Notes under the pieces: generated by a model | Told to the model about the DNA's origin: nothing | What the model saw: only the letters and a program-made list of their open reading frames with translations | Database searches by the model: none | Part shown: one piece after another, positions 23,913 through 32,028 of the stretch | Numbering within the stretch: position 1 is the first letter of the stretch | Layout: the number at the start of each line of letters is the position of its first letter | Made by a program: the position numbers and the translations under genes | DNA from: JAKPUX01 sp964436305 | Lineage (GTDB): Bacteria; Zhuqueibacterota; Zhuqueibacteria; Residuimicrobiales; Residuimicrobiaceae | DNA length: 45,226 bases | NCBI GenBank assembly: GCA_964436305.1 | Contig: CAYTCI010000026.1 | Coordinates: 1 to 45,226, forward strand | Direction: 5' to 3'

Positions 23913-25127
23913 ATGACCCCTTACACCCTTCCCCCTGTTGCGCGCAAGCTGCGCATCCTGATGATCGCTCCCCAGCCCTGGTTTCAGCCGCGCGGCACCC
24001 CTTTCAGCGTGCTGCACCGTATCAAGGCGCTGACCCTGCTCGGCCACGAGGTCGATCTGGTCACCTACCCCATTGGCGCGGATGTGCCGATGGCGGGGCT
24101 GCGGATTCACCGCGCCGCCCGCGTGCCCGGCATCCATCAGGTCAGGATCGGTCCCTCGAAGGCCAAGATCCTGCTCGATGTGGCGCTCTGGCGCCGTGCA
24201 CGCCAGCTGGCCGCCCGTGGCGGCTATGACCTGCTCCACACCCATGAGGAGGCGGGCTTTTTCGGGGTCGGGCTGGCGCGCCGCCACCGGCTGCCGCACC
24301 TCTACGACATGCACTCCTCGCTGCCGCAGCAGCTGCACAACTTCCGTTACTCGCAATCCCGGCTGCTGGTGGGGGCGTTCGAACGCCTCGAAGCGCGCAC
24401 CATCAACCAGGCCGCCGCGGTGATCACCATCTGCCCGGAGCTGCAGAGTTATGTCGAGGAGAAATTCCCGGGGGTGACCAGCCTGCTGATCGAAAACGTC
24501 GCGGACAATGCCCTGGTTTTTCCGCCCGCACCGGGCGATGCCGCCCGGCTGCGCGCGCAGTACGGCCTGGGTGAGGCCCGGATCGTCCTCTATTACGGCA
24601 CCCTCGAGGCCTATCAGGGCATTCCGCTGCTGATCGAGAGCGCGGCCCGGCTGTTGGCCGACGGCAGCGGTGCCGGGATCAAGTTCCTGCTGGTCGGCGG
24701 CAGCCCGGAGCAGGTTGAGTCCTGCCGGGCGCTGACGCGCCAGCATGGCGTAGCCGACCACTTTGTCTTCACCGGTTTTGTCCAGCCGCAGCAGATCCCC
24801 GGCTTTATCGAGATCGCCGATGTGCTGGTCTCGCCGCGGCTGAGCGGCACAAACTCGCCCCTCAAGATCTACTCCTATCTGCGCTCGGGGCGGGTGATCG
24901 TGGCCACCCGGCATATCACCCATACCCAGATCCTCAACGACGAGGTGGCGATCCTGGCCGAGACCACGCCGGAGGGCTTTGCTGCCGGCATCCGGCAGGC
25001 GCTGACGGAGGGGGATGCGGCGGCGCGGCGGATCGCTGCGGCCGCGGCGCTCGCGGAAGCCTCCTACAGCTACAGCGAGTACCTGCGCCGGGTGGAGTGG
25101 ATCGTCGAAAAAGCAGCAGGAGTCTGA
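23913..25127 (+). CDS. Glycosyltransferase family 4 protein
   Basis: This 404-residue GT-B enzyme has an N-terminal acceptor half (ILMIAPQPWFQPRGTPFSVL, then LLHTHEEAGFFGVGLARRH) and a C-terminal donor half. The donor half has VLYYGTLEAYQGIPLLIESA, LLVGGSPEQVE and SPRLSGTNSPLKIYSYL, which stands where the usual EPFGxxxxE motif lies but uses Asn-Ser-Pro instead. It probably adds a sugar to the lipid-linked unit. GGA lies upstream of ATG, 13 bases after the previous stop. The transferred sugar cannot be told from sequence. Confidence 0.87.
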   Translation: MTPYTLPPVARKLRILMIAPQPWFQPRGTPFSVLHRIKALTLLGHEVDLVTYPIGADVPMAGLRIHRAARVPGIHQVRIGPSKAKILLDVALWRRARQLAARGGYDLLHTHEEAGFFGVGLARRHRLPHLYDMHSSLPQQLHNFRYSQSRLLVGAFERLEARTINQAAAVITICPELQSYVEEKFPGVTSLLIENVADNALVFPPAPGDAARLRAQYGLGEARIVLYYGTLEAYQGIPLLIESAARLLADGSGAGIKFLLVGGSPEQVESCRALTRQHGVADHFVFTGFVQPQQIPGFIEIADVLVSPRLSGTNSPLKIYSYLRSGRVIVATRHITHTQILNDEVAILAETTPEGFAAGIRQALTEGDAAARRIAAAAALAEASYSYSEYLRRVEWIVEKAAGV

Positions 25128-25133
25128 GCGCGC

Positions 25134-27017
25134 ATGTGCGGGATCTGCGGTATCATCGAACGCGAACCGGGGCGCATGGCCTCTCCGGCCGAGCTGCAGG
25201 CGATGTGCGACGCCATCATTCATCGGGGACCCGATGAGGAAGGCCGCCATCTCGCGGGCCCGGCCGGGCTCGGCATGCGCCGTCTGGCGATCATCGACCT
25301 GGCCTCCGGGCAGCAGCCGATCTTCAACGAAGACAGCACCGCCGCCATCGTCCTCAACGGCGAGATCTACAACCATCTCGACCTCCGCCGCGAGCTGGAG
25401 AGCCGCGGCCATCGCTTTCGTACCCATGCCGATACCGAGGCCATCCTTCACGCCTGGGAAGAGTGGGGCGAGGCCTGCCCGGCCCACCTCAACGGTATGT
25501 TCGCCTTTGCCATCTGGGACGAGAAGCGCCAGCGCCTCTTTCTCGCCCGCGACCGCATCGGCAAAAAACCCCTCTATTATTACCATGACGAACGGCGGCT
25601 GGTCTTCGCTTCCGAGATCAAGGCCATCCTGACCCTGCCCGGGATTCCGCGCGAGATCGATCCCCGCGCCCTCGATGCCTATCTGACCTTCGAGTACATC
25701 CCCGCGCCGATGAGCATCTTCAAGGGGATCCGCAAACTGCCGCAGGCGCACTGGCTCGCGCTCGATGAGCGGGGCGTGCGGATCCAGCGTTACTGGCGGC
25801 TGCAGTACCAGACCGTCGACCGCACCGAGGCAGAAGCCGCCGAGGCCTTCCGCGAGCTGCTGCGCGACGCCACCCGCATCCGCCTGATGAGCGAGGTGCC
25901 CCTCGGCGCTTTCCTCAGCGGCGGACTCGATTCGAGCGCGGTGGTGGCAATGATGAGCCAGACCTCCACCACGGGGGTCAAGACCTTTTCGATCGGCTTC
26001 GACAACGCCACCTATAACGAGCTGCCCTGGGCCCGGCTGGTGGCCCGCCATTTCGGTACCGAGCACTACGAGGAGATGCTCACCCCCGACGCCGTCGGCC
26101 TGACCGAACGGATCGTGCAGCAGCTTGATGAGCCGCTCGGCGACTTTTCGGTTTTTCCGACCTGGATGGTCTCGGAGATGGCGCGCCGCCATGTCACGGT
26201 GGCCCTCTCCGGCGACGGTGGCGACGAACTGCTCGGCGGCTACGAGACCTATATCGCCGAGCAGCTGGCCCGGCGCTATCAGCGCCTGCCGCGCTGGCTG
26301 CGCCACGGGGTGATCGAGCCGGCGGTTGCCCTGCTGCCGCCGACCGAAAAGAAAAAGGGCTTTTTCAACAAGTCGCGACGCTTCGTCGAGGGCTGCCGGC
26401 TGCCGGCCGATCTCCAGCATGTGCGCTGGATGATCTTTTTGCAGGAGGCCGAAAAGGCCTTGCTCTATCGACCCCAGCTGCGCGAGCTGCTGGCCGGGCG
26501 CGATCCCTATGGCTTCATCCGCCTGGCCTTCGCCGAGAGCGGGGCGGAAGCGCCGCTTGATCAGGAAGAGTACGTCGATATTGTCACCTATCTGGTCGAT
26601 GACATCATGGTCAAGGTCGACCGGATGTCGATGGCGGTCTCGCTCGAGACCCGGGCGCCCTTTCTCGACTACCGCGTGGTCGAATTCTGCGCCAGCCTGC
26701 CGCCACCGATGCGTCTCAACGGCCAGCGCAGCAAATACCTGCTCAAACAGTCTTTCCGGGGGATTTTGCCGGATGAGATCCTCAACCGCCGCAAGGAGGG
26801 ATTCAGCATCCCGATCAAGCGCTGGATGAAGGAGGAGCTCCGGCCGATGATGCTCGACTTTCTCTCACCGGCGGCTCTGGACCGGTCCGGCTGTTTCGAA
26901 CCGGCCTATGTGCAGCGTCTGATCCGCGAGCACCTCGAGGGCACCGAAAACCACAGTCACCGGCTCTGGGCGCTGCTGATGTTTCAGATGTGGCACGCCC
27001 GTTACATGCGGCCCTGA
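25134..27017 (+). CDS. asnB: Asparagine synthase (glutamine-hydrolysing)
   Basis: The 627-residue protein has the class II glutaminase domain with the nucleophile Cys2 (MCGICGII), IIHRGPDEEG, and NGEIYNH. The synthetase domain has the ATP pyrophosphatase loop SGGLDSSAVVAM (262-273), FSIGFDNATYNE and SGDGGDELLGGYE. True asparagine synthesis uses aspartate. AsnB homologues in polysaccharide loci are often proposed to amidate uronic acids or other carboxylates instead, and the UDP-uronate-epimerase-like gene nearby fits that idea. The start lies 6 bases after the GT4 stop. Confidence 0.93.
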   Translation: MCGICGIIEREPGRMASPAELQAMCDAIIHRGPDEEGRHLAGPAGLGMRRLAIIDLASGQQPIFNEDSTAAIVLNGEIYNHLDLRRELESRGHRFRTHADTEAILHAWEEWGEACPAHLNGMFAFAIWDEKRQRLFLARDRIGKKPLYYYHDERRLVFASEIKAILTLPGIPREIDPRALDAYLTFEYIPAPMSIFKGIRKLPQAHWLALDERGVRIQRYWRLQYQTVDRTEAEAAEAFRELLRDATRIRLMSEVPLGAFLSGGLDSSAVVAMMSQTSTTGVKTFSIGFDNATYNELPWARLVARHFGTEHYEEMLTPDAVGLTERIVQQLDEPLGDFSVFPTWMVSEMARRHVTVALSGDGGDELLGGYETYIAEQLARRYQRLPRWLRHGVIEPAVALLPPTEKKKGFFNKSRRFVEGCRLPADLQHVRWMIFLQEAEKALLYRPQLRELLAGRDPYGFIRLAFAESGAEAPLDQEEYVDIVTYLVDDIMVKVDRMSMAVSLETRAPFLDYRVVEFCASLPPPMRLNGQRSKYLLKQSFRGILPDEILNRRKEGFSIPIKRWMKEELRPMMLDFLSPAALDRSGCFEPAYVQRLIREHLEGTENHSHRLWALLMFQMWHARYMRP

Positions 27018-27047
27018 GGGCTGCCATTTTATACGAACGGAGATTCC

Positions 27048-28721
27048 ATGCAACGCGACCTCAACCAGCTTGCACAAAATGAATTTGATCTGCTCATCGT
27101 CGGCGGGGGTATTTACGGGGCGACGGCGGCGCGCGAAGCGGCCCTGGCCGGTCTTTCGGTGGCGTTGATCGAGGCGAAGGATTTCGCCGCCGGCACCTCG
27201 GGCAACAGTTTAAAGATCGTCCATGGCGGACTGCGCTACCTGCAACATGCCGACCTCAAGCGCATGCGCGAATCGATCGCCGAGCGCCGGACGATGCTGC
27301 GGATCGCTCCGCACCTGATCCAGCCGCTGCCGTGCGTCATGCCGACCTACGGGCATGCGATCAAGGGGCCGGAGGTGATGCGGATCGCCCTGCTGATGAA
27401 CGATCTCCTCAGCGCCGACCGCAACCGCGGGCTCGACCGCGAGCATCGCCTGCCGATGGGGCGGGTGATCTCGCGCGACCAGCTGCTCGAGCTGGTGCCC
27501 ACGGTCGACCGGACGCGCCTCAACGGCGGCGCGGTCTGGTATGACGCGACGATGTACAATTCCGAGCGACTGGCGCTGGCCTTTGTGCGTTCCGCGGCCG
27601 AGAACGGCGCAGCTGTGGCCAATCATCTTGCGGCCGAGGCCTTTCTGCTGACGAACGGCCGGGTCACCGGCGTGCGCGCCCGCGATGCCATCGGTGGTGG
27701 CGCCGTGGAGATTCGCGCCCGCCAGACCCTGACCTGCGCGGGTCCCTGGATCAACGATCTCTTTGCGATGCTGGGCGAAGAGCGTCCGCCCGCCCAGGCC
27801 TTTTCGACCGCCCTCAATCTGGTGGTCAAGCGGCGGCTGAGCGAGCATTTCGCCTTCGGGGTCAACAGCCGCAAGGAGTTCAAGGATCAGGATGCCCTGA
27901 TCAAGAAGGGCTCGCGCCTGCTCTTCGTCGTGCCCTGGCGAGAGTATACCATGATCGGCACCGACCACCGGCCCTGGCACGGGACAGCCGGCGACTATCG
28001 TGTGAGTGAGGCGGATATCGCCGCCTTCCTCAAGGATGCCAACGAGGCCATGCCGGGGGCGGAGATCCGCCGTGACGAGGTGACCTTCTTTTACGGCGGG
28101 CTGCTGCCGATGGCGGGATTCAACGCGGCCAGCGGTGACGTCAGCATCAGCAAGCATTTCCGCATCTACGATCATGAACGGGAGCACGGGATTCCGGGCT
28201 TGCTCAGCGTGCTCAGTGTCAAGTATACGACGGCGCGCGGGGTGGCAGAAGCCGCGGTGCGCGCGGCCGGCCGCAAGCTGGGCAAGCGCCTGCAGGTCAC
28301 GCAGGGCCGCGAGCGGCCGGTGTGGGGCGGGGATGTCGGCGACTTTGCCGGTTTTCTCGCGACACAGCAGGCCGAGCGGCCGCAGGAGATGACGGCGGGG
28401 CAGCTGGAGCAGCTGGCGCGCAATTACGGCACCGGCCTTGGCGAGGTGCTGAGGACGGCGACGGAAATGGAGGGGGGGCTGCGGCCGCTCGCCGGCCAGG
28501 AGAAGGTCCTGCGCGCCGAGGTACTGCATGCCGTACGCCGCGAGATGGCGCTGACCCTGGCCGATGTCATGCTGCGCCGCACCGAGCTGGGCTCAGCGGA
28601 ATACCCCGGCGATGCTGCGGCCGGCGAGGCGGCGGCGATCATGGCAGAGGTGCTGGGATGGGACGCGGCGCGGGTGGCGCAGGAGCTCGCAGCGCTGCGG
28701 GCATGCTACCAGCCGGCCTGA
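27048..28721 (+). CDS. GlpD-like FAD-dependent glycerol-3-phosphate dehydrogenase/oxidase
   Basis: The 557-residue flavoprotein has the dinucleotide-binding loop VGGGIYGATAAREA (18-31), AGTSGNSLKIVHGGLRYLQ, which is the flavin and substrate loop of GlpD, and a C-terminal cap domain (about 410-557). GlpD oxidises glycerol 3-phosphate to dihydroxyacetone phosphate at the membrane. Its place inside an exopolysaccharide locus is unusual; it may act on another hydroxy-acid or a polyol phosphate. GGAG precedes ATG. Repeats begin at its last codons (see 28715). Confidence 0.86.
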   Translation: MQRDLNQLAQNEFDLLIVGGGIYGATAAREAALAGLSVALIEAKDFAAGTSGNSLKIVHGGLRYLQHADLKRMRESIAERRTMLRIAPHLIQPLPCVMPTYGHAIKGPEVMRIALLMNDLLSADRNRGLDREHRLPMGRVISRDQLLELVPTVDRTRLNGGAVWYDATMYNSERLALAFVRSAAENGAAVANHLAAEAFLLTNGRVTGVRARDAIGGGAVEIRARQTLTCAGPWINDLFAMLGEERPPAQAFSTALNLVVKRRLSEHFAFGVNSRKEFKDQDALIKKGSRLLFVVPWREYTMIGTDHRPWHGTAGDYRVSEADIAAFLKDANEAMPGAEIRRDEVTFFYGGLLPMAGFNAASGDVSISKHFRIYDHEREHGIPGLLSVLSVKYTTARGVAEAAVRAAGRKLGKRLQVTQGRERPVWGGDVGDFAGFLATQQAERPQEMTAGQLEQLARNYGTGLGEVLRTATEMEGGLRPLAGQEKVLRAEVLHAVRREMALTLADVMLRRTELGSAEYPGDAAAGEAAAIMAEVLGWDAARVAQELAALRACYQPA

Positions 28722-28813
28722 GCCCGTTTCGCCGCTCGCGCCGACCCCGCCGGCCCGGTCAACCCCCCTGGTGCCGACCCGGCCTGAGCCCGTATCGCGG
28801 CTCGCGCCGACCC
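28715..28813 (+). repeat. Three 33-bp tandem repeat units at the end of the GlpD-like gene
   Basis: Units 28715-28747 and 28781-28813 differ at only two positions; both start GGCCTGAGCCCGT and end CTCGCGCCGACCC. The 33-bp middle unit (28748-28780) is diverged but keeps the GCCGACCC end, so the period is exact. The first unit contains the stop codon of the upstream gene. The CTCGCGCCGACCC core recurs in a second tandem repeat at 43.6 kb. Confidence 0.8.
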
Positions 28814-28844
28814 GGCCCGCCGGCGCCGATTTCGGCCTTTGAAA

Positions 28845-28863
28845 TTACGCAAAAGTTGCGTAA
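28845..28863. promoter_or_regulatory. Perfect palindromic operator-like site
   Basis: TTACGCAA (28845-28852) and TTGCGTAA (28856-28863) form a perfect 8-bp inverted repeat around AAG. It lies 58 bases before the methyltransferase ATG, in the only A+T-rich pocket of the locus interior. A possible promoter (TTGCGT at 28856 and TAAATA at 28880, spacer 18) overlaps its right arm, so a bound repressor could block it. It has no T-tract and is not a terminator. Confidence 0.5.
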
Positions 28864-28920
28864 CATCTCTAGTATTGAGTAAATAATAAATTCTTCACTG
28901 ATTCGCAATCTGAGGTCTCT

Positions 28921-29742
28921 ATGTCTGATGCCATTGGCTCTTATCTGTGGAAGGGCAGCGACGAAAAAACCATTGACGAAGTGCGCCGGTACTGGACCGA
29001 CAATGTCAACACCACCCAGTTCTGGACCGGCGATCCGCGTCAGATCGGCTCGCCCGAATTTTACGACACCGTCGGTGCCTTTATCCGCAAGAATTACGAA
29101 CACCGTTACCGGCTGATCGCCAGCGAGGCGGCCAAATATCCCGGCGGCAAGATGCTCGAGATCGGCTGCGGTGCCGGCTGGGAGCTGGTCGCCTGGGCGC
29201 AGGCGGGGATGCAGGTCACCGGCCTGGATCTCTCCTCGGGCGCCCTCGAACTGGCCAAGGGCAATTTTGCGCACAACCAACTGCCGGCCGAATTAAAGCT
29301 GGGCAATGCCGAACAGCTGCCCTTTGCGGACAACACCTTTGACATCGTCGCCTCCTTTGGCGTGCTCCATCAGACCGAGAGCACCGAAAAGGCGGTGACC
29401 GAGGTCAAACGGGTGCTCAAACCCGGCGGCGAGGCGGCGATCACCCTCTATTACAAGTATTCGTGGAAGATCCTGCTCACCCAGCTGGGCCGGGTCAACT
29501 TCGAGTTTGCCCATGAGGATGCCCCCATCACCCGGCTCTATGACAAAAAACAGCTGCGGGAACTCTTTGCGGATTTCAGCTCGGTCGAGGTTTTTCTCGA
29601 TTATACCCGGGCCACCCGTTCGCCGCGCAAGGGTTTTCTCGCCTTCCTCTTCAATTATCTCTTCGTTCCGGTCTTCAATCTGCTGCCCGGCTGCATCCGC
29701 AACCGTTTCGGCCATGCAGCGGTCGTGCTCGCGAAAAAATAG
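28921..29742 (+). CDS. SAM-dependent class I methyltransferase
   Basis: The 273-residue protein has the cofactor-binding motif I MLEIGCGAGWELV (78-90), the acidic end of strand 2 TGLDLSSGALELA, NAEQLPFADNTFDIV and LKPGGEAAITLYY, in the order of Methyltransf_11 proteins. The N-terminal part (about 1-60, YWTDNVNTTQFW) and the hydrophobic C-terminus (about 235-262) are less standard and may bind a lipid-linked or membrane substrate. It is preceded by a 199-base gap with repeats and a palindromic site, so it may begin a separate transcript. Confidence 0.85.
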   Translation: MSDAIGSYLWKGSDEKTIDEVRRYWTDNVNTTQFWTGDPRQIGSPEFYDTVGAFIRKNYEHRYRLIASEAAKYPGGKMLEIGCGAGWELVAWAQAGMQVTGLDLSSGALELAKGNFAHNQLPAELKLGNAEQLPFADNTFDIVASFGVLHQTESTEKAVTEVKRVLKPGGEAAITLYYKYSWKILLTQLGRVNFEFAHEDAPITRLYDKKQLRELFADFSSVEVFLDYTRATRSPRKGFLAFLFNYLFVPVFNLLPGCIRNRFGHAAVVLAKK

Positions 29743-29757
29743 CCAGGAGGGTGGAGG

Positions 29758-30741
29758 ATGAGGGCTCTGGTCACCGGCGCCTCCGGATTCACCGGCGGCT
29801 ACATGGTCGATCATCTGTTGGAACGGGGATATCAGGTGCGCGCGTTCGTTCGCCCGAGCAGCGATATCACCCATCTCAAGGCCAGGGGGGTCGATGTGGT
29901 CACCGGGGATCTGCTCTACAAGGCGGACCTGGCGCAGGCGATGCGCAACATCGACGTGGTCTATCACATTGCGGCGCTCTATCGTGCGGCCAACCAGCCG
30001 GATCAGGCCTACTGGGATGTCAACGTCACCGGCACCGAGAATGTCATGGCCGCCGCTCTCGAGATGGGGGTGCGGCGGGTTCTGCACTGCAGCACCTGCG
30101 GCGTGCATGGCCACATCGACAAGCCGCCGGCCACCGAGACTGCGCCGATCAAGCCCGGCGACATCTATCAGGAGACCAAGGCCGAGGGCGAAAAGGTCGC
30201 GATGTTCTATCATCGGGATAAGGGGCTGCCGGTCACCATCGCCCGGCCCGTGGGCATTTACGGTCCCGGCGACACGCGGATGCTCAAGATGTACCGCATG
30301 ATCTATCAGGGCAAATTCATCATGTTCGGCGGCGGCAACGTCCTCTATCATCTCAGCTACGTCACCGACATCGTCGAGGGCTTTCGCCTGGCGGCGGAGA
30401 CTCCGGCGGCGGCCGGCGAGAGCTATATCATCGCCGGCGAGCGCTGGTTCACCCTCAATGATTTTGCCAAAATGGTCGCCGCTGCGCTTGGCGTCAATCC
30501 GCCGCGGCTGCATCCTCCGGTCTGGCCGGTCTACGCCGCCGGCTGGCTGTGCGAAAAGCTCTGCATCCCCCTGCGTGTTCAGCCGCCGATCTTCCGCCGG
30601 CGCGTCGACATCTTTGTCAAGGACCGCGCCTTTGATATCAGCAAGGCGAAGCGGGAGCTCGGCTTTCAGCCGAAGGTGGGTCTCGAGGAGGGCATCCGCC
30701 GCACCGCGCAGTGGTACAAGGAAAACGGTTATCTGGATTGA
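29758..30741 (+). CDS. NAD(P)-dependent epimerase/reductase, extended SDR
   Basis: The 327-residue protein shows the cofactor motif VTGASGFTGGYM (5-16), the active-site CSTCGVHG in place of the usual SSxxxYG, and YQETKAEGE with the catalytic Tyr-Lys pair. RPVGIYGPGD follows. Similarity is to dihydroflavonol-reductase-like and HpnA-like members. It could modify a sugar nucleotide; the substrate is unknown. GGAGG precedes ATG, 15 bases after the methyltransferase stop. Confidence 0.82.
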   Translation: MRALVTGASGFTGGYMVDHLLERGYQVRAFVRPSSDITHLKARGVDVVTGDLLYKADLAQAMRNIDVVYHIAALYRAANQPDQAYWDVNVTGTENVMAAALEMGVRRVLHCSTCGVHGHIDKPPATETAPIKPGDIYQETKAEGEKVAMFYHRDKGLPVTIARPVGIYGPGDTRMLKMYRMIYQGKFIMFGGGNVLYHLSYVTDIVEGFRLAAETPAAAGESYIIAGERWFTLNDFAKMVAAALGVNPPRLHPPVWPVYAAGWLCEKLCIPLRVQPPIFRRRVDIFVKDRAFDISKAKRELGFQPKVGLEEGIRRTAQWYKENGYLD

Positions 30742-30762
30742 ACACCCTAATCAGCAGGTGCC

Positions 30763-31935
30763 ATGAAAACGATCAATGTCATTGGTAATTTTTCCGGCCG
30801 CAATGCCGGGGATGCCGCCATCCTTGGCGGCGTACTCGAGGATATTTCGCAGCGTTACCCGGAGGCCCTTTTCACCATCCCGACCATCAATACAGGCTTT
30901 GTGGAGCGGCAGTTCGCTGAATACCGGATCAAGACAGTGCCGATGACCCCCTGGCACGGCTCGATGAAGATCCTCGGTTATCCGGTGCTGCGGGCCATGC
31001 GGGAGGCGGATCTGATCCTGGTGACCGACGCCATTCTCTTCGACCGCAAGTTGTACAATCCGCTCTTCAACTACCTCTGGACCCTGTCGCATTTTCTGCC
31101 GCGCGCCTGGCAGAAGGGGGTGCCGGTCGTGTTGTATAATTGCAGCCTCGGGCCGATCCGCACCAGCGCCGGTCATGTGGCGCTGCAGCGCATCCTCGAC
31201 CACACCAGTGCCCTGATTCTGCGCGACCAGGAGTCGGCCGAGCTGCTCGAGCGTCAGGGCTTCCAGCATCCGCGGGTGATCGAGGGGGCCGACTGCGCCC
31301 TGAACGCCAGGCCGGTTGATGAGGCGCGGCTGGCGGAGATCTGCCGGGAGGCTGATCTGTTCAACAGCGGCCGACCGGTGATCGGCTTCAACGTCAACAG
31401 CTATGTCGATGCCTTCGTCCGCCAGGGCGGCACTTTCGGCCGCGATAATCTGGTCGAGCTCTATGCCGCCACCGTCGACCGCGTGATCTCCGAGCTGGCG
31501 GTCGATGTCCTTTTCGTCGAGACGCAGCACATGGACATGGGCATCGCCACCCAGGTGCTCGGGCGGATCCATCAGCGTGACCGGGTTCGCCTGATCTCCA
31601 ACAAGGTCTACACCTACCGCGAGATCTGCGCGGTGCTGCAAAAGCTGCAGCTCTTCGCCGGCATGCGCACCCACAGCCTGATCCTCTCTTCGGCGATGGG
31701 GGTCCCGCCGGTGGGCATCGTCACCTATCCGAAGAATCGCGGCTATATGCGCACCATCGGCATGGAGGCGCATCTGGTCGATTTCAAGGAGCTGGCGGTC
31801 GAGAGCTTTTTCGCTCGCATCCATGCGGCCTGGAACGACCGGGAGCGCATCCGGGCGGCGATGCTGCCCCAGGTCGCGCGCGAGAAGGAGAAGGCGCGCC
31901 GTTCGGCCGAGGTGCTAAAGGAGTATCTGGGCTGA
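30763..31935 (+). CDS. Polysaccharide pyruvyl transferase family protein
   Basis: The 390-residue protein resembles the PF04230 (CsaB) family: VIGNFSGRNAGDAAILGG at the N-terminus, PVVLYNCSLGPI, LILRDQESAELL, GADCALNARP and GMRTHSLILSSAMGVPPVGI near the C-terminus, the usual His-containing donor-side motif. Members add pyruvate ketals to surface polymers, making them acidic, although some act as plain transferases. It follows the SDR gene by 21 bases. Confidence 0.82.
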   Translation: MKTINVIGNFSGRNAGDAAILGGVLEDISQRYPEALFTIPTINTGFVERQFAEYRIKTVPMTPWHGSMKILGYPVLRAMREADLILVTDAILFDRKLYNPLFNYLWTLSHFLPRAWQKGVPVVLYNCSLGPIRTSAGHVALQRILDHTSALILRDQESAELLERQGFQHPRVIEGADCALNARPVDEARLAEICREADLFNSGRPVIGFNVNSYVDAFVRQGGTFGRDNLVELYAATVDRVISELAVDVLFVETQHMDMGIATQVLGRIHQRDRVRLISNKVYTYREICAVLQKLQLFAGMRTHSLILSSAMGVPPVGIVTYPKNRGYMRTIGMEAHLVDFKELAVESFFARIHAAWNDRERIRAAMLPQVAREKEKARRSAEVLKEYLG

Positions 31936-32028
31936 GGCGTCGCCCGTGCATTCCGGCCGGGCCTGCTACTGCCGCGCGGCCAGCCGGCCCGCGGCGCGCC
32001 GCGCCGTCACCCTAACTCTTCGCAGCGT

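Noticed and set aside
23856..26420. Opposite-strand open frame of 854 codons
   Set aside because: It mirrors the GT4 and asparagine synthase genes, has no family motifs and no ribosome site.
28715..28813. CRISPR array
   Set aside because: The units are contiguous 33-mers without unique spacers and no cas genes are present.
28564..28842. Open frame carrying 11-residue repeats at the end of the GlpD-like gene
   Set aside because: No ribosome site, overlaps GlpD in another frame; the periodicity comes from the DNA repeat.
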